This document shows positions 8,378-18,870 of a stretch of DNA of 64,000 nt, one piece after another. The notes under the pieces were generated by a model, which had not been told where the DNA came from, made no database searches, and was given only the letters and a program-made list of their open reading frames with translations. The position numbers and the translations under genes are program-made. The first letter of the stretch is position 1. Every line of letters begins with the position of its first letter. Source of the stretch: Pseudomonas baltica (GTDB lineage Bacteria; Pseudomonadota; Gammaproteobacteria; Pseudomonadales; Pseudomonadaceae); the NCBI RefSeq assembly GCF_031880315.1, contig NZ_CP134771.1, positions 6,566,423 through 6,630,422 of the forward strand, in the 5' to 3' direction.

Positions 8378-10108
8378 GTGACCATTCCTGCCAACTCCCT
8401 CGAAGACCCATTCTACTACCTGAGCAATTTTCGCCAGGTACTGGCCTGGTTGCGCGAGCGCTACAGCGATGTGCTCTGCAACGAAGAACTGGCGTTCGTC
8501 GATGGCTTCGCCTTGCTCGACAAGGCCGCCCAGGCGCTGCTGGTGCGGATGATCATGCGCAAAGGCCCCTTGTATCGCGCGAGCAAACTGGTCTATGCCG
8601 AAATCGGTCCTACCGAACTTGCCGTGGCCCCGTTACTGCAGCGCGGCTGGGTCGACGATCAGCACCCCATCAGCCTGGGGCAGTTGTTCGATCTGCTGGG
8701 CAAGGCCGAACTCTATCAGCGCTTTCGTCACCACGGCCTGCTCTCGGGAGCACGCAAGGCGCAATGGCTCGAACAGCTGTGCGAGCACTACCTCGATGAG
8801 CAGCCCTTCGCCCATTGGTGGCCGGAGCTGGACGACGCAGTCTACGCGCTGCAGATCCGCGGGCTGTGCGAGCGCATGCGCTTGCTGTTTTTCGGCAATC
8901 TTTATCAGGACTGGTCGGAGTTCGTGCTGGCCGACCTGGGGATCTACCGTTACGAACAAGTGCCCCTGAACGCGGAATCACGCAGCCTGCATCACGCGAC
9001 CCATATCGACCAGTACATGGTCTTGCACGAGACCCGCCAGGCGTTGGAAGCAGGGCTTGAGCGCGAGCCCTTGGTAGCTGGGGTGCTGAGCCTCGAGCTC
9101 GACAACCCGTGGCTGCGCAGTCGACGCGACAAACTGCTGTTCCAGATGGGGTATCTGTATGAGCGCGAAGGGCTGCTGGATCAGGCGCTGGTGATCTATC
9201 AGGCCAGCACTTTCGCCGAAAGCCGCGCGCGGCAGGTACGCGTACTCGAACGCATGGGCCGCTTGGAGCAAGCTGTGGAATTGGCGCAAAGCGCCCTGCA
9301 ATCGCCGCAAAATGCATTGCAGGCTGCGCACAACGCTGCCGAGCGTCAGCAATTGCAACGCATGCTGCCACGCCTGCGCCGAGGCCTGGGGTTACCTGCG
9401 CAACCCAAGCGCAAGGCCGCACCGCCGCAACGTCTCGACCTGTGCCTGCTGCGTGATGGGCCAGCGCGCAGCGTCGAGGCCTGGGTCCAGGCGCATCTGC
9501 AAGAGGAGGGCGGCCCGGTGTTCTATGTCGAGAACACCCTGTTCACGTCATTGTTCGGATTGCTGTGTTGGCCTGCGATCTTCGCGCCATTGCCCGGAGC
9601 GTTCTTTCACCCATTCCAGAGCGGGCCCACTGATTTGCACCAGGCCGACTTCCACGCGCGCCGGGCGGCGCTGTTCGAGGCCTGCCTCATGGAGCTGGAG
9701 GATGGCCGCTACCCGGCGACGATCCGCCAGCGCTACCGTGATAAATTCGGCCTGCAGTCGCCCTTCGTATACTGGAGCATGCTGGACGAAGCCTTGCTCG
9801 ATCTGGCCCTCAAGTGCCTGCCCGCTGCGCACCTGTCGCACTGTTTCCGGCGCATGCTCGAAGACCTCAAGGCCAACTGCGCCGGCATGCCTGACCTCAT
9901 CCAGTTCTGGCCCGAGCGCGGCAGCTACCGGATGATCGAGGTCAAGGGGCCGGGTGATCGGCTGCAGGACAACCAGGTGCGCTGGCTGGCCTTCTGCGCC
10001 GAGCATCGTATGCCCGTGGAGGTCTGCTATGTGACTTGGCAATCCACCGCCGATGACACAATGATCGACTCCGCGATCGCAGCCATGGCGCAGCAGGCCG
10101 ATGCGTGA
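8378..10108 (+). CDS. FAN1-family structure-specific nuclease (VRR-NUC domain)
   Basis: A 576-residue protein, close to the length of the bacterial FAN1 nuclease of P. aeruginosa. FAN1 enzymes cut 5' flaps and help unhook DNA interstrand crosslinks. The C-terminal VRR-NUC domain has the complete PD-(D/E)XK signature: PD ending at Asp506, then Glu521 and Lys523 in EVKGPGD, followed by DNQVRWLAF. The middle contains a helical, TPR-like stretch (residues about 230-330), and the N-terminus resembles the FAN1 SAP-like region. The start is GTG at 8378. It overlaps the helicase downstream by four bases, pointing to a joint DNA-repair role. Confidence 0.85.
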   Translation: MTIPANSLEDPFYYLSNFRQVLAWLRERYSDVLCNEELAFVDGFALLDKAAQALLVRMIMRKGPLYRASKLVYAEIGPTELAVAPLLQRGWVDDQHPISLGQLFDLLGKAELYQRFRHHGLLSGARKAQWLEQLCEHYLDEQPFAHWWPELDDAVYALQIRGLCERMRLLFFGNLYQDWSEFVLADLGIYRYEQVPLNAESRSLHHATHIDQYMVLHETRQALEAGLEREPLVAGVLSLELDNPWLRSRRDKLLFQMGYLYEREGLLDQALVIYQASTFAESRARQVRVLERMGRLEQAVELAQSALQSPQNALQAAHNAAERQQLQRMLPRLRRGLGLPAQPKRKAAPPQRLDLCLLRDGPARSVEAWVQAHLQEEGGPVFYVENTLFTSLFGLLCWPAIFAPLPGAFFHPFQSGPTDLHQADFHARRAALFEACLMELEDGRYPATIRQRYRDKFGLQSPFVYWSMLDEALLDLALKCLPAAHLSHCFRRMLEDLKANCAGMPDLIQFWPERGSYRMIEVKGPGDRLQDNQVRWLAFCAEHRMPVEVCYVTWQSTADDTMIDSAIAAMAQQADA

Positions 10109-12372
10109 GCTACCGTATTTCGGTTCGCGCGCTGTGCGAATTCACCGCCAAGGTCGGTGACCTTGACTTGCGCTTCACCCCTTCGCCGACGGCGCTGGAA
10201 GGCATCCAGGGGCATCTGCGGGTAACCGCCGGGCGCCCGGCCGGTTATGAACGGGAAGTCAGCCTCAGCCTCGATTTCGAAGACCTGCAGGTGCGTGGGC
10301 GCGCTGACGGTTATGACGCCAGCACCCATTGCCTGGAAGAGATCAAGACTCACCGCGGCGACCTGAGCCGCCAGCCCGACAACCACCGGCAATTGCACTG
10401 GGCCCAGGCGCGCCTTTACGGATGGATGCTATGCGAACAGCGCCAGCTGGCGCAGATCGAGTTGGCGCTGGTTTATCTGGATGTCGACAGCGATCGCCAG
10501 ACCCGCTTCGAACAGACCTGGCAGGCGGAGGATCTGCGCGAGTATTTCGAGCGCTTGTGCCGGCAGTTCCTCGGCTGGGCACGGCAGGAGATGCTGCGCA
10601 CGGCACTGCGCAATACCGGCCTGCAAGCGCTGGCGTTCCCCCATGGCAGCTTTCGCAGCGGCCAGCGGCAGTTGGCCGAAACCGTCTACAAGGCGGTCAG
10701 CACCGGGCGCTGCCTGATGGCGCAAGCCACCACGGGCATCGGCAAGACCCTGGGCACGCTGTTCCCGATGCTCAAGGCCATGGTCCCGCAGCAACTGGAC
10801 AAGATTTTTTTCCTTACCGCCAAGACCCCAGGCCGGCAGCTGGCGCTCGATGCCCTGCGTCAAGTGCACAGCGCACAACCGGACTTGCCCTTGCGAGTGC
10901 TCGAACTGGTGGCCCGCGACAAGGCGTGCGAACACCCCGACAAGGCCTGTCATGGCGATGCCTGCCCCTTGGCCAAGGGCTTTTATGACCGACTGCCGGC
11001 GGCCAGAGCCGAGGCTGCCAAGGCGCCGCTGCTCGACCGCGCCCACCTGCGCGACATCGCCCTGAGCCATGACGTGTGCCCTTATTACCTGTCCCAGGAA
11101 ATGGCGCGCTGGGTCGACGTGGTAGTGGGCGATTACAACTATTACTTCGACCAGAGCGCCTTGTTGTTCGGCCTGGCCCAGGAACATCAATGGCGCCTGG
11201 CGGTGCTGGTGGACGAAGCCCATAACCTGGTCGAGCGCGGGCGTCAGATGTACAGCGCCAGCCTCGACCAGCGCACCCTGCAGACACTGCGCAAGCAGGC
11301 CCCGGCGGTGCTGAAGACTGTGCTGCAGCGGGTTAATCGCGAGTGGAACGCGCTGCACAAGGCCCAGATCGCGGTGTATCAGGCCTATGACACGCCGCCG
11401 ACCCTGCTGTTACTGGCGTTGCAGCGTTGCGTCGCCAAGATCGGCGACCTGCTCAACGAACAGCCCGAAGGCCTGGCCCCCGAACTGATGGACTTTTACT
11501 TCACGGCGCTGCAGTTCACCAAGGTGGCCGAGTTGTTCGACGATGGCTATGTCTTCGATATCAGCCTGCAGCAGGGCCCCAGGCAGAGCAGCCATTCGCG
11601 CCTGTGCCTGCGCAACGCGGTACCCGCGCGCCTGCTAGGCCCGCGGCTGGCGGCAACACGCAGTTGCGTGCTGTTCTCGGCCACGCTGAGCCCGCGGCAC
11701 TACTTCGCCGATCTGCTGGGCATGCCGGCCGACTATGCCTGGCTCGACGTGCAATCGCCGTTTGCCGCCGAGCAGTTGGAGGTCCAGCTGGCGGCGCATA
11801 TCTCCACGCGCTACAGCCATCGCCAGGCCTCCCTGGTACCGATTGCCGAGCTGATCGCCCGGCAGTTCGCCCAGCGGCCCGGCAACTACCTGGCGTTTTT
11901 CAGCAGCTTCGACTATCTGCAACAGGTCGCGGCACTGGTCGCCGAACGCTATCCACAGCTGGCGCTGTGGTTGCAGGAACGGCAAATGGACGAGGCGCGG
12001 CGCGGGGCTTTTATCGAGCGCTTCCAGGCTGGCGGCCAGGGCATCGGCTTTGCCGTACTGGGCGGGGCCTTTGGCGAGGGTATCGATCTGCCTGGCAGTC
12101 GCCTGATCGGCGCCTTTGTGGCGACCTTGGGGCTGGCGCAAGTCAACCCGGTCAACGAACAACTCAAGCAGCGCCTGCAACTGCGCTTTGGCGCGGGTTA
12201 CGACTACACCTATCTGTACCCCGGCTTGCAAAAGGTCGTGCAGGCCGCCGGGCGGGTGATCCGCGGCGTGCACGACCAAGGCGTGGTCGTGCTGATCGAC
12301 GATCGTTTCGCCGAGGCCAAGGTGCAGGCGTTGCTGCCCAACTGGTGGCCCGCGCCCATCGCTTGCGCCTGA
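10105..12372 (+). CDS. XPD/DinG-family Fe-S helicase with N-terminal Cas4-like nuclease domain
   Basis: A 755-residue ATP-dependent superfamily 2 helicase. Residues 1-170 form a PD-(D/E)XK domain with Asp68 (GRADGYD), Glu79 and Lys81 (EIK). Walker A is TTGIGKT with Lys214, and the DEAH box begins at Asp370. Four cysteines between them (275, 282, 287, 325) fit the XPD iron-sulfur cluster. Motif VI is QAAGRVIRG near the C-terminus. Such enzymes unwind DNA 5' to 3'. The GTG start overlaps the FAN1 stop, so nuclease and helicase are translated together, consistent with crosslink or flap repair. It is not DinG itself, which lacks the N-terminal nuclease. Confidence 0.85.
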   Translation: MSYRISVRALCEFTAKVGDLDLRFTPSPTALEGIQGHLRVTAGRPAGYEREVSLSLDFEDLQVRGRADGYDASTHCLEEIKTHRGDLSRQPDNHRQLHWAQARLYGWMLCEQRQLAQIELALVYLDVDSDRQTRFEQTWQAEDLREYFERLCRQFLGWARQEMLRTALRNTGLQALAFPHGSFRSGQRQLAETVYKAVSTGRCLMAQATTGIGKTLGTLFPMLKAMVPQQLDKIFFLTAKTPGRQLALDALRQVHSAQPDLPLRVLELVARDKACEHPDKACHGDACPLAKGFYDRLPAARAEAAKAPLLDRAHLRDIALSHDVCPYYLSQEMARWVDVVVGDYNYYFDQSALLFGLAQEHQWRLAVLVDEAHNLVERGRQMYSASLDQRTLQTLRKQAPAVLKTVLQRVNREWNALHKAQIAVYQAYDTPPTLLLLALQRCVAKIGDLLNEQPEGLAPELMDFYFTALQFTKVAELFDDGYVFDISLQQGPRQSSHSRLCLRNAVPARLLGPRLAATRSCVLFSATLSPRHYFADLLGMPADYAWLDVQSPFAAEQLEVQLAAHISTRYSHRQASLVPIAELIARQFAQRPGNYLAFFSSFDYLQQVAALVAERYPQLALWLQERQMDEARRGAFIERFQAGGQGIGFAVLGGAFGEGIDLPGSRLIGAFVATLGLAQVNPVNEQLKQRLQLRFGAGYDYTYLYPGLQKVVQAAGRVIRGVHDQGVVVLIDDRFAEAKVQALLPNWWPAPIACA

Positions 12373-12475
12373 CAGGCCGAAGTAACCGGCGCAATCCGCA
12401 GGCGCGATGCAACTGTTAGCGTCCACGGCAATCATAAAGGGGGACAGCAGCCACCCAGATGGACGAACTTGCCCC

Positions 12476-14539
12476 ATGAGCAAACCGACACCGGAACACG
12501 TGCAATGGCTGGTCGACCAGTCGATGCTGCATGCCGCGCAACAGCGCGCCACCTTGTACTCAGGCCAGGCCCGACTGTGGCAACGGCCCTTCGCCCAGGC
12601 CCGACCGCGCGACGCCTCGGCTATCGCCTCGGTCTGGTTCACCGCCTATCCTGCCTCGATCATCACCCGCGAAGGCGGCTCGGTGCTCCAGGCGCTGGGC
12701 GATGAGGCGCTGTGGCACGCGCTCTCGGAGATCGGCATCCAGGGCATCCACAACGGCCCGCTGAAACGCTCCGGCGGCTTGCAAGGTACGAACTACACGC
12801 CAACGATCGACGGCAACTTCGACCGCATCAGCTTCGACATCGACCCGAGCCTGGGCACCGAGGCCGAACTCAGCGCACTCAGCCGTATCGCCGCCGCCCA
12901 CAACGCCGTGGTCATCGAAGACACGATCCCCTCGCACACCGGCAAGGGCGCGGACTTTCGCCTGGCGGAAATGGCCTACGGGCAGTATCCCGGCCTGTAT
13001 CACATGGTCGAAATCAAGGAAGAAGACTGGCCACTGCTGCCCGACGTGGGGGCCGGGCGCGATGCCTGCAACCTGACGCCCGACGTGGTCGACCAATTGC
13101 GCGACAAGCACTACATCGTCGGCCAATTGCAACGGGTGATCTTCTTCGAGCCCGGAGTCAAGGAAACCGACTGGAGTACCACGCCAGTGGTGGTTGGCGT
13201 CGACGGTAAACCGCGGCGCTGGGTGTACCTGCACTATTTCAAGGAAGGCCAGCCGTCGCTCAACTGGCTCGACCCCAGCTTCGCCGCCCAGCAGATGATC
13301 ATCGGCGACGCCCTGCATGCGATCGACGTGGTCGGCGCGCGGATTCTGCGCCTGGACGCCAACGGTTTTCTGGGCGTCGAACGCCGCCCCGAAGGTAACG
13401 CCTGGTCCGAGAGCCACCCGTTGTCGGTGGTCGGCAACCAGCTGCTTGGCGGTGCCATTCGCAAGGCCGGCGGTTTCAGCTTCCAGGAGCTGAACCTGAC
13501 CATCGACGACATCGCCAGCATGTCCCATGGTGGTGCTGATCTGTCCTACGACTTCATCACGCGTCCGGCCTATCAACACGCGCTGCTCACCGGTAACACC
13601 GAGTTCCTGCGCCTGATGCTGCGCCAGACACACCAGTTTGGCATCGACCCGGCCTCGTTGATCCATGCCCTGCAGAATCACGACGAATTGACCCTCGAGC
13701 TGGTGCACTTCTGGACACTGCACGCCCACGACACCTACCTGTACCAAGGCCAGACCTTCCCCGGCAATATTCTGCGCGAGCACATTCGCGAGGAAATGTA
13801 CGAACGCCTGGCCGGTGAACACGCGCCCTACAACCTCAAGTTCGTCACTAACGGCGTGTCGTGCACCACCGCCAGCATCATCACCGCAGCGCTGGGTATT
13901 CGTGAGCTCGATAGCCTGACCGCCGAGGATATCGCGCGCATCCAGCACATCCACTTGCTGCTGGCCATGTACAACGCCATGCAGCCCGGGGTGTTCGCGC
14001 TGTCTGGCTGGGACCTGGTGGGGGCGTTGCCACTGCCCGCCGAGCAGGTTGCGCACTTGATGGCCGATGGTGACACGCGCTGGATCCACCGGGGCGCCTA
14101 CGACCTGGTCGACCTCGATCCGAGCGCCGAGATCTCGACCGGGCAGATGCCCAAGGCCCGCGCCCTGTATGGCAGCTTGCCCGAGCAGTTGCAGCGTCCC
14201 GACTCGTTCGCTTCGCAGTTGAAGAAGATCCTCGCGGTGCGCCGCGCCTACGATATCGCCGCGAGCAAGCAGATCCTGATCCCCGACGTTCAGCATCCTG
14301 GGCTGCTGGTGATGGTGCATGAACTCCCGGCGGGCAAGGGCACCCAGATCACCGCACTCAATTTTTCGGCCGAGCCTTTGGTCGAGACGTTGCAATTGCC
14401 GGGTGTAGCACCGGGGCCGGTGGTCGATATCATTAATGAACGGGTTGAAGGCGATCTGACCGAGCAGGGCGAATTCACCATTACCCTGGACCCATATGAA
14501 GGCTTAGCACTGCGGGTGGTGAGTACTTCACTGCCTTGA
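12476..14539 (+). CDS. treS: Trehalose synthase (maltose alpha-D-glucosyltransferase), TreS
   Basis: A GH13 enzyme of 687 residues that interconverts maltose and trehalose. The sequence tracks the P. stutzeri trehalose synthase I remember over its whole length. Catalytic residues are the nucleophile Asp294 (RLDANGF), the acid/base Glu338 (FQELN) and the transition-state Asp403 (QNHDE). A C-terminal beta domain ends in EGLALRVV. There is no fused maltokinase domain, unlike the longer TreS-Pep2 form. I start at ATG 12476 ([11 protein letters not shown]); a longer frame to 12407 has no family support. It probably supplies or recycles the compatible solute trehalose. It stands alone, with no other glycogen or trehalose gene in the window. 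Confidence 0.92.
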   Translation: MSKPTPEHVQWLVDQSMLHAAQQRATLYSGQARLWQRPFAQARPRDASAIASVWFTAYPASIITREGGSVLQALGDEALWHALSEIGIQGIHNGPLKRSGGLQGTNYTPTIDGNFDRISFDIDPSLGTEAELSALSRIAAAHNAVVIEDTIPSHTGKGADFRLAEMAYGQYPGLYHMVEIKEEDWPLLPDVGAGRDACNLTPDVVDQLRDKHYIVGQLQRVIFFEPGVKETDWSTTPVVVGVDGKPRRWVYLHYFKEGQPSLNWLDPSFAAQQMIIGDALHAIDVVGARILRLDANGFLGVERRPEGNAWSESHPLSVVGNQLLGGAIRKAGGFSFQELNLTIDDIASMSHGGADLSYDFITRPAYQHALLTGNTEFLRLMLRQTHQFGIDPASLIHALQNHDELTLELVHFWTLHAHDTYLYQGQTFPGNILREHIREEMYERLAGEHAPYNLKFVTNGVSCTTASIITAALGIRELDSLTAEDIARIQHIHLLLAMYNAMQPGVFALSGWDLVGALPLPAEQVAHLMADGDTRWIHRGAYDLVDLDPSAEISTGQMPKARALYGSLPEQLQRPDSFASQLKKILAVRRAYDIAASKQILIPDVQHPGLLVMVHELPAGKGTQITALNFSAEPLVETLQLPGVAPGPVVDIINERVEGDLTEQGEFTITLDPYEGLALRVVSTSLP

Positions 14540-14551
14540 GCCGATCGGGGA

Positions 14552-14589
14552 GTGACCGAAATATCAGGACCGGTCCATATTTCGGTCAC
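14552..14589. terminator. Perfect 13-base inverted repeat after treS
   Basis: GTGACCGAAATAT and its exact complement enclose a 12-base loop that is itself nearly all palindrome (GGACCGGTCC). It sits 12 bases after the treS stop. There is no T-run, so it may be an end-of-transcript stem or an operator for the following HD-GYP gene. Confidence 0.45.
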
Positions 14590-14711
14590 AGCCCGGCCAC
14601 CGGTCGCACAAACCGGGCTTTTAAGCGTAGATACACCTAATTTTGTTATCGAGGTTGGCGGGAATAGTGGCAAGATGGAATCGTGCGCGAGTAGCGTGGC
14701 GGGGCGGTTGA

Positions 14712-15911
14712 ATGATCAAGAAAATTGCGACATCAGACTTGATTGTCGGCATGTACATCCATGCATTGTGCGGTAACTGGATTGACCACCCGTTCTGGAA
14801 GGAACGCTTTCTGTTGAGCGACCCCCAGGACATCGCGCGCATCAGGCAATCGGCAATCGAGGCGGTGATGATCGACACCGACAAAGGCCGCGATGTCACT
14901 GTGCAATCGTCCATCGAAGCACCTGCGCCCCTCGTGGAGACCGGCCCCGCGCCGCTCAAGCGCGTGTCCATGGACATGGAGATGTCCAAGGCATTCATCC
15001 TGTGCAATCGCGCCAAGGCAGCCGTCGCCAGCATGTTCAACGATGCGCGCATGGGACACGCCATCAATACCGAAGAATCCGAGGCGCTGGTCGAAGAGAT
15101 CGCCAACTCGGTGATTCGCAATCCCCATGCGCTGATCAGCCTGTCGCGGCTCAAGAGCAGTGACGAATACACCTACATGCATTCGGTGGCGGTCTGCGCC
15201 TTTATGATGGCCCTGGCGCGCCAGATGGACCTGCCCCAGGACTGGGTGCGTGAAGCCGGCATTGCCGGCCTGATGCACGACATCGGCAAGATGACCATTG
15301 GCTCAGACATCCTCAACAAGCCCGGCCGTCTGACTGATCCCGAGTTCGCCGCCATGCGCCTGCACCCCGAGGGCGGCGTCAGGATTCTGCAGCAAGGCGG
15401 GGTGCAGCATGCCTCGGCGTACGACGTGTGCCTGCATCACCACGAAAAGTTTGATGGCAGCGGTTATCCGTTCGGGCTGCAAGGGGAGCAGATCAGCGTC
15501 ATGTCGCGGATGGCGGCGATCTGCGATGTGTATGACGCCATCACCTCTGAGCGGCCTTACAAGAAAGCCTGGGGCCCAGCGCACTCGATCCGCGAGATGG
15601 CCAGTTGGGGGGGGCATTTCGATGAACACGTCTTCCAGGCGTTCGTCCGCACAGTGGGCATTTATCCGATCGGCGCGCTGGTCCGCCTGCAAAGCCAGCG
15701 GATCGGGGTGGTCGTCGATCAGGACGACAAATCCCTGCTCAAACCCAAGGTAATGATGCTATTGTCCGCGCGCACGAAAATGCCGCTGGAGCGCAAGGTG
15801 GTCGACCTGTCGCGCTTTGGTGAGGAAGACAAGATCATCCGCATCGAATCGGCCAAGGACTGGAATCTTGGCGACATCGATGCCCTCTGGACGGGTCGAC
15901 CGGGAAGCTGA
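14712..15911 (+). CDS. HD-GYP cyclic-di-GMP phosphodiesterase with N-terminal DUF3391
   Basis: A 399-residue cytosolic protein. Residues 1-130 match the DUF3391 domain that often precedes HD-GYP. The catalytic domain holds the HD pair His189-Asp190 (LMHDIGK), later metal histidines (CLHHHEKFDGSGYP) and the intact Gly251-Tyr252-Pro253 triplet, so it should hydrolyse c-di-GMP to pGpG or GMP. That lowers c-di-GMP and favours motility over biofilm. The next gene, a membrane glycosyltransferase, begins 10 bases after the stop, suggesting co-transcription and possibly a link to surface glycan control. Confidence 0.88.
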   Translation: MIKKIATSDLIVGMYIHALCGNWIDHPFWKERFLLSDPQDIARIRQSAIEAVMIDTDKGRDVTVQSSIEAPAPLVETGPAPLKRVSMDMEMSKAFILCNRAKAAVASMFNDARMGHAINTEESEALVEEIANSVIRNPHALISLSRLKSSDEYTYMHSVAVCAFMMALARQMDLPQDWVREAGIAGLMHDIGKMTIGSDILNKPGRLTDPEFAAMRLHPEGGVRILQQGGVQHASAYDVCLHHHEKFDGSGYPFGLQGEQISVMSRMAAICDVYDAITSERPYKKAWGPAHSIREMASWGGHFDEHVFQAFVRTVGIYPIGALVRLQSQRIGVVVDQDDKSLLKPKVMMLLSARTKMPLERKVVDLSRFGEEDKIIRIESAKDWNLGDIDALWTGRPGS

Positions 15912-15921
15912 ATTGACTGCA

Positions 15922-17481
15922 ATGAAATCTCTACCTCCGTCGCCGACCGTTGACCGGACGCGGCGTTCGCGCCTGGCTTTCATTCTCGCCTTGGGCGCCG
16001 TACTGATCTTGGCCACGATAGTGCGCTTGCACGGTTTGACGGCGGTGGCCATCTGGTGCGACGAGGCTTCCAGCATCATCACCAGCCGCTACCCGCTGCC
16101 GGACCTGTGGTTCCACGCTGCCCACGATGTTCACCCGCCGTTCTATTACGTGCTGTTGCACCTGTGGATGGCGATGTTCGGCGAGGGACTGTTCTCGATC
16201 CGCCTGCTCAGTGCGATTCCCGGTATAGCCACCGTCCTGGTCGGGGCGCTGCTGGTGCGTCAGGTGGCGTCGCCTAAAGCCGCACTGCTGGCCGGCCTGC
16301 TACTGGCGTTGTTCCCGTTTGCCGTGCGCTACAGCCAGGAAGTACGCATGTACTCGTGGCTCACCTTGCTGTTGCTCAGTGCCACCCTGGCGCTGATGCA
16401 CTGGCTGCGCAACCCCGAGCGCAAGGGGTGGCTCGCCCTTTACGTGCTGTTGATGACAGCGAGTCTCTATACCCACTACTTCACGATCTTCTGCGCGCTG
16501 GTGCACTGGCTGCACGTAGGCGCGCTCAGCCTGCGGCACGAGGGCCAGCGCCCAGCGACGTATAGACCACTAAGGCGCGCCCCCTGGTGGCTGGCCAATA
16601 TCGCCATTGCGCTGCTGTTCATGCCGTGGGTGCCCAAGCTGTACGATCAACTGACCCATCTGCCCCAGTTGGAAGCCGGCGGTGATGTGGGCTGGATTGC
16701 TCCGGTCACGTTGTGGTCGCTGGCCACATCGATGTGGGAGTTCTGGACCCTGAGCGACGGCCAGTCCATGCCCAGAGCAGTGTATTTCCTGCTGCCGTTG
16801 ACGGTTATCGCCCTTGCAGGCGTGGTGGTCCGTACCGACCGCAGCCCCCAGCGCTCTGCGCGTTTCCTGGTGCTCTACACCTTTGCGCCCATGGTCGCGG
16901 TGTTTCTGTTGTCATTGATTTCGCCGCTGCTGGTCGAGCGTTATCTGATGTTCGCGGCCATTGGGCTGCCGATGCTGGTAGCGCTGGCCATCGCGCAGCT
17001 GTGGCGTAAATCCAGGCTGCTGGCGATGGCAGTACTGGTCACCACGCTGGCCGTGGACAGGGTAGGGCTCAACGAGATCTATCGGATCGACGAGCCGCAG
17101 TTCGATCAATTGGTCGATTACGTCAACCGGCATTACCAGCCCGGCGATACCGTGGTGATCAGCGACCTGTTCTGGTACTTCACCTATGTCTACTACAACA
17201 CCACACCGGTGGTGCCCCAACTGCTGACGTTGCCCAAGTCCGAAGGCGGTGCCGGCCGGCCCAATGCCTATGGCTTCGGCACCTTGGTGGATGCGCAGGG
17301 ACCGCATATCTATGTCGATGAGCTGACCCAGCTGCCCCGCCAGGACCATCGTATCTGGCTGGTAGGCAGTGCGCAGCCACCGGACGACTTCTATGCGATT
17401 CCGGCCCAATGGCAATTGCTTGAGGATCGCAAGGTGGGTGATAACGAATTGCGCCTGTATCAGGCGCATTGGGAGCGGTAA
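15922..17481 (+). CDS. GT39/ArnT-like polytopic membrane glycosyltransferase
   Basis: A 519-residue inner-membrane protein with about ten to twelve hydrophobic segments and a C-terminal soluble part. The first periplasmic loop carries the family signature (IWCDEASS with the catalytic aspartate, followed by HDVHPPFYYVLLHLW and FSIRLLS), as in dolichol-phosphate-mannose or undecaprenyl-linked sugar transferases. It likely moves a sugar from a polyprenyl phosphate to lipid, protein or glycan on the periplasmic side; the acceptor cannot be told. The start is ATG 15922, after the HD-GYP stop; the longer frame from 15817 lies inside that gene. Confidence 0.8.
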   Translation: MKSLPPSPTVDRTRRSRLAFILALGAVLILATIVRLHGLTAVAIWCDEASSIITSRYPLPDLWFHAAHDVHPPFYYVLLHLWMAMFGEGLFSIRLLSAIPGIATVLVGALLVRQVASPKAALLAGLLLALFPFAVRYSQEVRMYSWLTLLLLSATLALMHWLRNPERKGWLALYVLLMTASLYTHYFTIFCALVHWLHVGALSLRHEGQRPATYRPLRRAPWWLANIAIALLFMPWVPKLYDQLTHLPQLEAGGDVGWIAPVTLWSLATSMWEFWTLSDGQSMPRAVYFLLPLTVIALAGVVVRTDRSPQRSARFLVLYTFAPMVAVFLLSLISPLLVERYLMFAAIGLPMLVALAIAQLWRKSRLLAMAVLVTTLAVDRVGLNEIYRIDEPQFDQLVDYVNRHYQPGDTVVISDLFWYFTYVYYNTTPVVPQLLTLPKSEGGAGRPNAYGFGTLVDAQGPHIYVDELTQLPRQDHRIWLVGSAQPPDDFYAIPAQWQLLEDRKVGDNELRLYQAHWER

Positions 17482-17547
17482 GCCCGGATGAGCCATGCGG
17501 GTCAATGGACGTATCACCCCCCTGGAGGTACAGGCGGCAAGTGTCAG

Positions 17548-18870
17548 TCAGGACACCCGATGCTGCGTATGCCGATTGACCGGCACCGCCAGGCCGAAGT
17601 TGTCCCGCAGGGTTTGGCCTGAGTATTCCTTGCGCCACAAACCACGTTCCTGCAGCACCGGCACGACCAGCTCGGTGAACCGCGCCAGCCCATCCGGCAA
17701 CAGCGAGCGGATGATGAAGCCATCGGCAGCGCCATTTTCGAACCAGTGCTGGATGGCATCGGCGACCTGCTCGGCGGTGCCGGTGAAATCACGGTTCGGT
17801 TGCGAGAAACGCAGCGCGACCTGGCGCAGTGTGAGGCTTTCTTCCTGCGCCAGGCGCTTGATCGCATCGCTGGTGCCTTTGTGGCTGTTACTGCCCAGCT
17901 CGCCGAGGTCAGGGAAAGGCGCGTCCAGGTCGTGGGGGCTGAAGTCGTAATCGTTGAAGGGACGGCCGAGGGCAACAATCGCGTCCTCGATGCTGACCAG
18001 CGCCACGGCCTGTTGGTAGCGGGCTTCGGCGTCGGCGGCATCGCGGCCGACGATGGGGCGGATGCCAGGCAGCAGGAACAGCTGCTGCGGATCGCGACCG
18101 AAGCCTTGAGCGCGCGCCTTGAGGTCCTTGTAGTAGGCATGGGCCTCTTCGAAGGTCTCAGGGCTGGCGAAAATGGCATCGGCATTCTGCGCGGCGAAGT
18201 TACGCCCGTCTTCAGACACCCCAGCCTGGAAGATCAGCGGCTGGCCCTGACGCGAACGCGCAATGTTCAGTGGGCCCTTGACCTTGAAGAACTCGCCCTG
18301 GTGATTGAGGGTGTGCAGCTTGTCAGGGCTGAAGAACTCGCCGCTGGCCTTGTTGCGCACAAAGGCGTCGTCTTCCCACGAATCCCATAGGCCCTTGACC
18401 ACCTGCACGTGCTCGCGGGCGATGCGATAGCGCTGCGCGTGGGGCGGATGCTCGGCCTTGCCGAAGTTGTCGGCGGTGCCGGAAAGCCACGAGGTCACCA
18501 CGTTCCAGCCGGCGCGACCGCCGCTGATGTGGTCAAGCGACGAGAGCTGCCGGGCCACCTGGAAGGGCTCGGTGTAGCTGACGGTAATGGTCGCCACCAG
18601 GCCGATGTGTTCCGTCACCGCCGCCAGCGCCGAAAGAATGGTCAGCGGCTCGAACCGATTGAGGTAATGCGGGCTGGACTTGGCGTGAATGTGCAGGCTG
18701 TCGGCGATAAAGGCGAAGTCGAAGAAGGCGGCCTCTGCGGTTTGTGCCTCCTGCTTGTAGAACGCGAAATTGGTGCTGGCATCGGCCAGCGCATCGGGAT
18801 GGCGCCATTCGCCCCAGCCGTGACCGACGCCGTGAATCATCGCGCCCAGGTGCAGTTGTCGTGTGCTCAT
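17548..18870 (-). CDS. LLM-class FMN-dependent monooxygenase (NtaA/SnaA/DszA family)
   Basis: A 440-residue TIM-barrel flavin monooxygenase of the NtaA/SnaA/DszA group, which uses reduced FMN and oxygen to cleave C-N or C-S bonds. Visible signatures include [22 protein letters not shown], the [13 protein letters not shown] motif, and [26 protein letters not shown]. It is the last gene of a five-gene unit after an oligopeptide-type ABC importer, with an ATGA overlap on the ATPase gene. In pseudomonads such sets are typically sulfur-starvation genes for organosulfur compounds. The substrate is unknown. A separate flavin reductase is needed; none is nearby. Confidence 0.85.
   Translation of the reverse strand: MSTRQLHLGAMIHGVGHGWGEWRHPDALADASTNFAFYKQEAQTAEAAFFDFAFIADSLHIHAKSSPHYLNRFEPLTILSALAAVTEHIGLVATITVSYTEPFQVARQLSSLDHISGGRAGWNVVTSWLSGTADNFGKAEHPPHAQRYRIAREHVQVVKGLWDSWEDDAFVRNKASGEFFSPDKLHTLNHQGEFFKVKGPLNIARSRQGQPLIFQAGVSEDGRNFAAQNADAIFASPETFEEAHAYYKDLKARAQGFGRDPQQLFLLPGIRPIVGRDAADAEARYQQAVALVSIEDAIVALGRPFNDYDFSPHDLDAPFPDLGELGSNSHKGTSDAIKRLAQEESLTLRQVALRFSQPNRDFTGTAEQVADAIQHWFENGAADGFIIRSLLPDGLARFTELVVPVLQERGLWRKEYSGQTLRDNFGLAVPVNRHTQHRVS

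Noticed and set aside
10105..12372. Helicase as DinG or part of a CRISPR-Cas type IV locus
   Set aside because: It has an N-terminal Cas4-like domain absent from DinG, and there is no CRISPR array or other cas gene in the window.
12560..14395. Minus-strand open frame of 611 codons
   Set aside because: Exactly antisense to treS, whose catalytic residues are all in place; the antisense protein matches no family.
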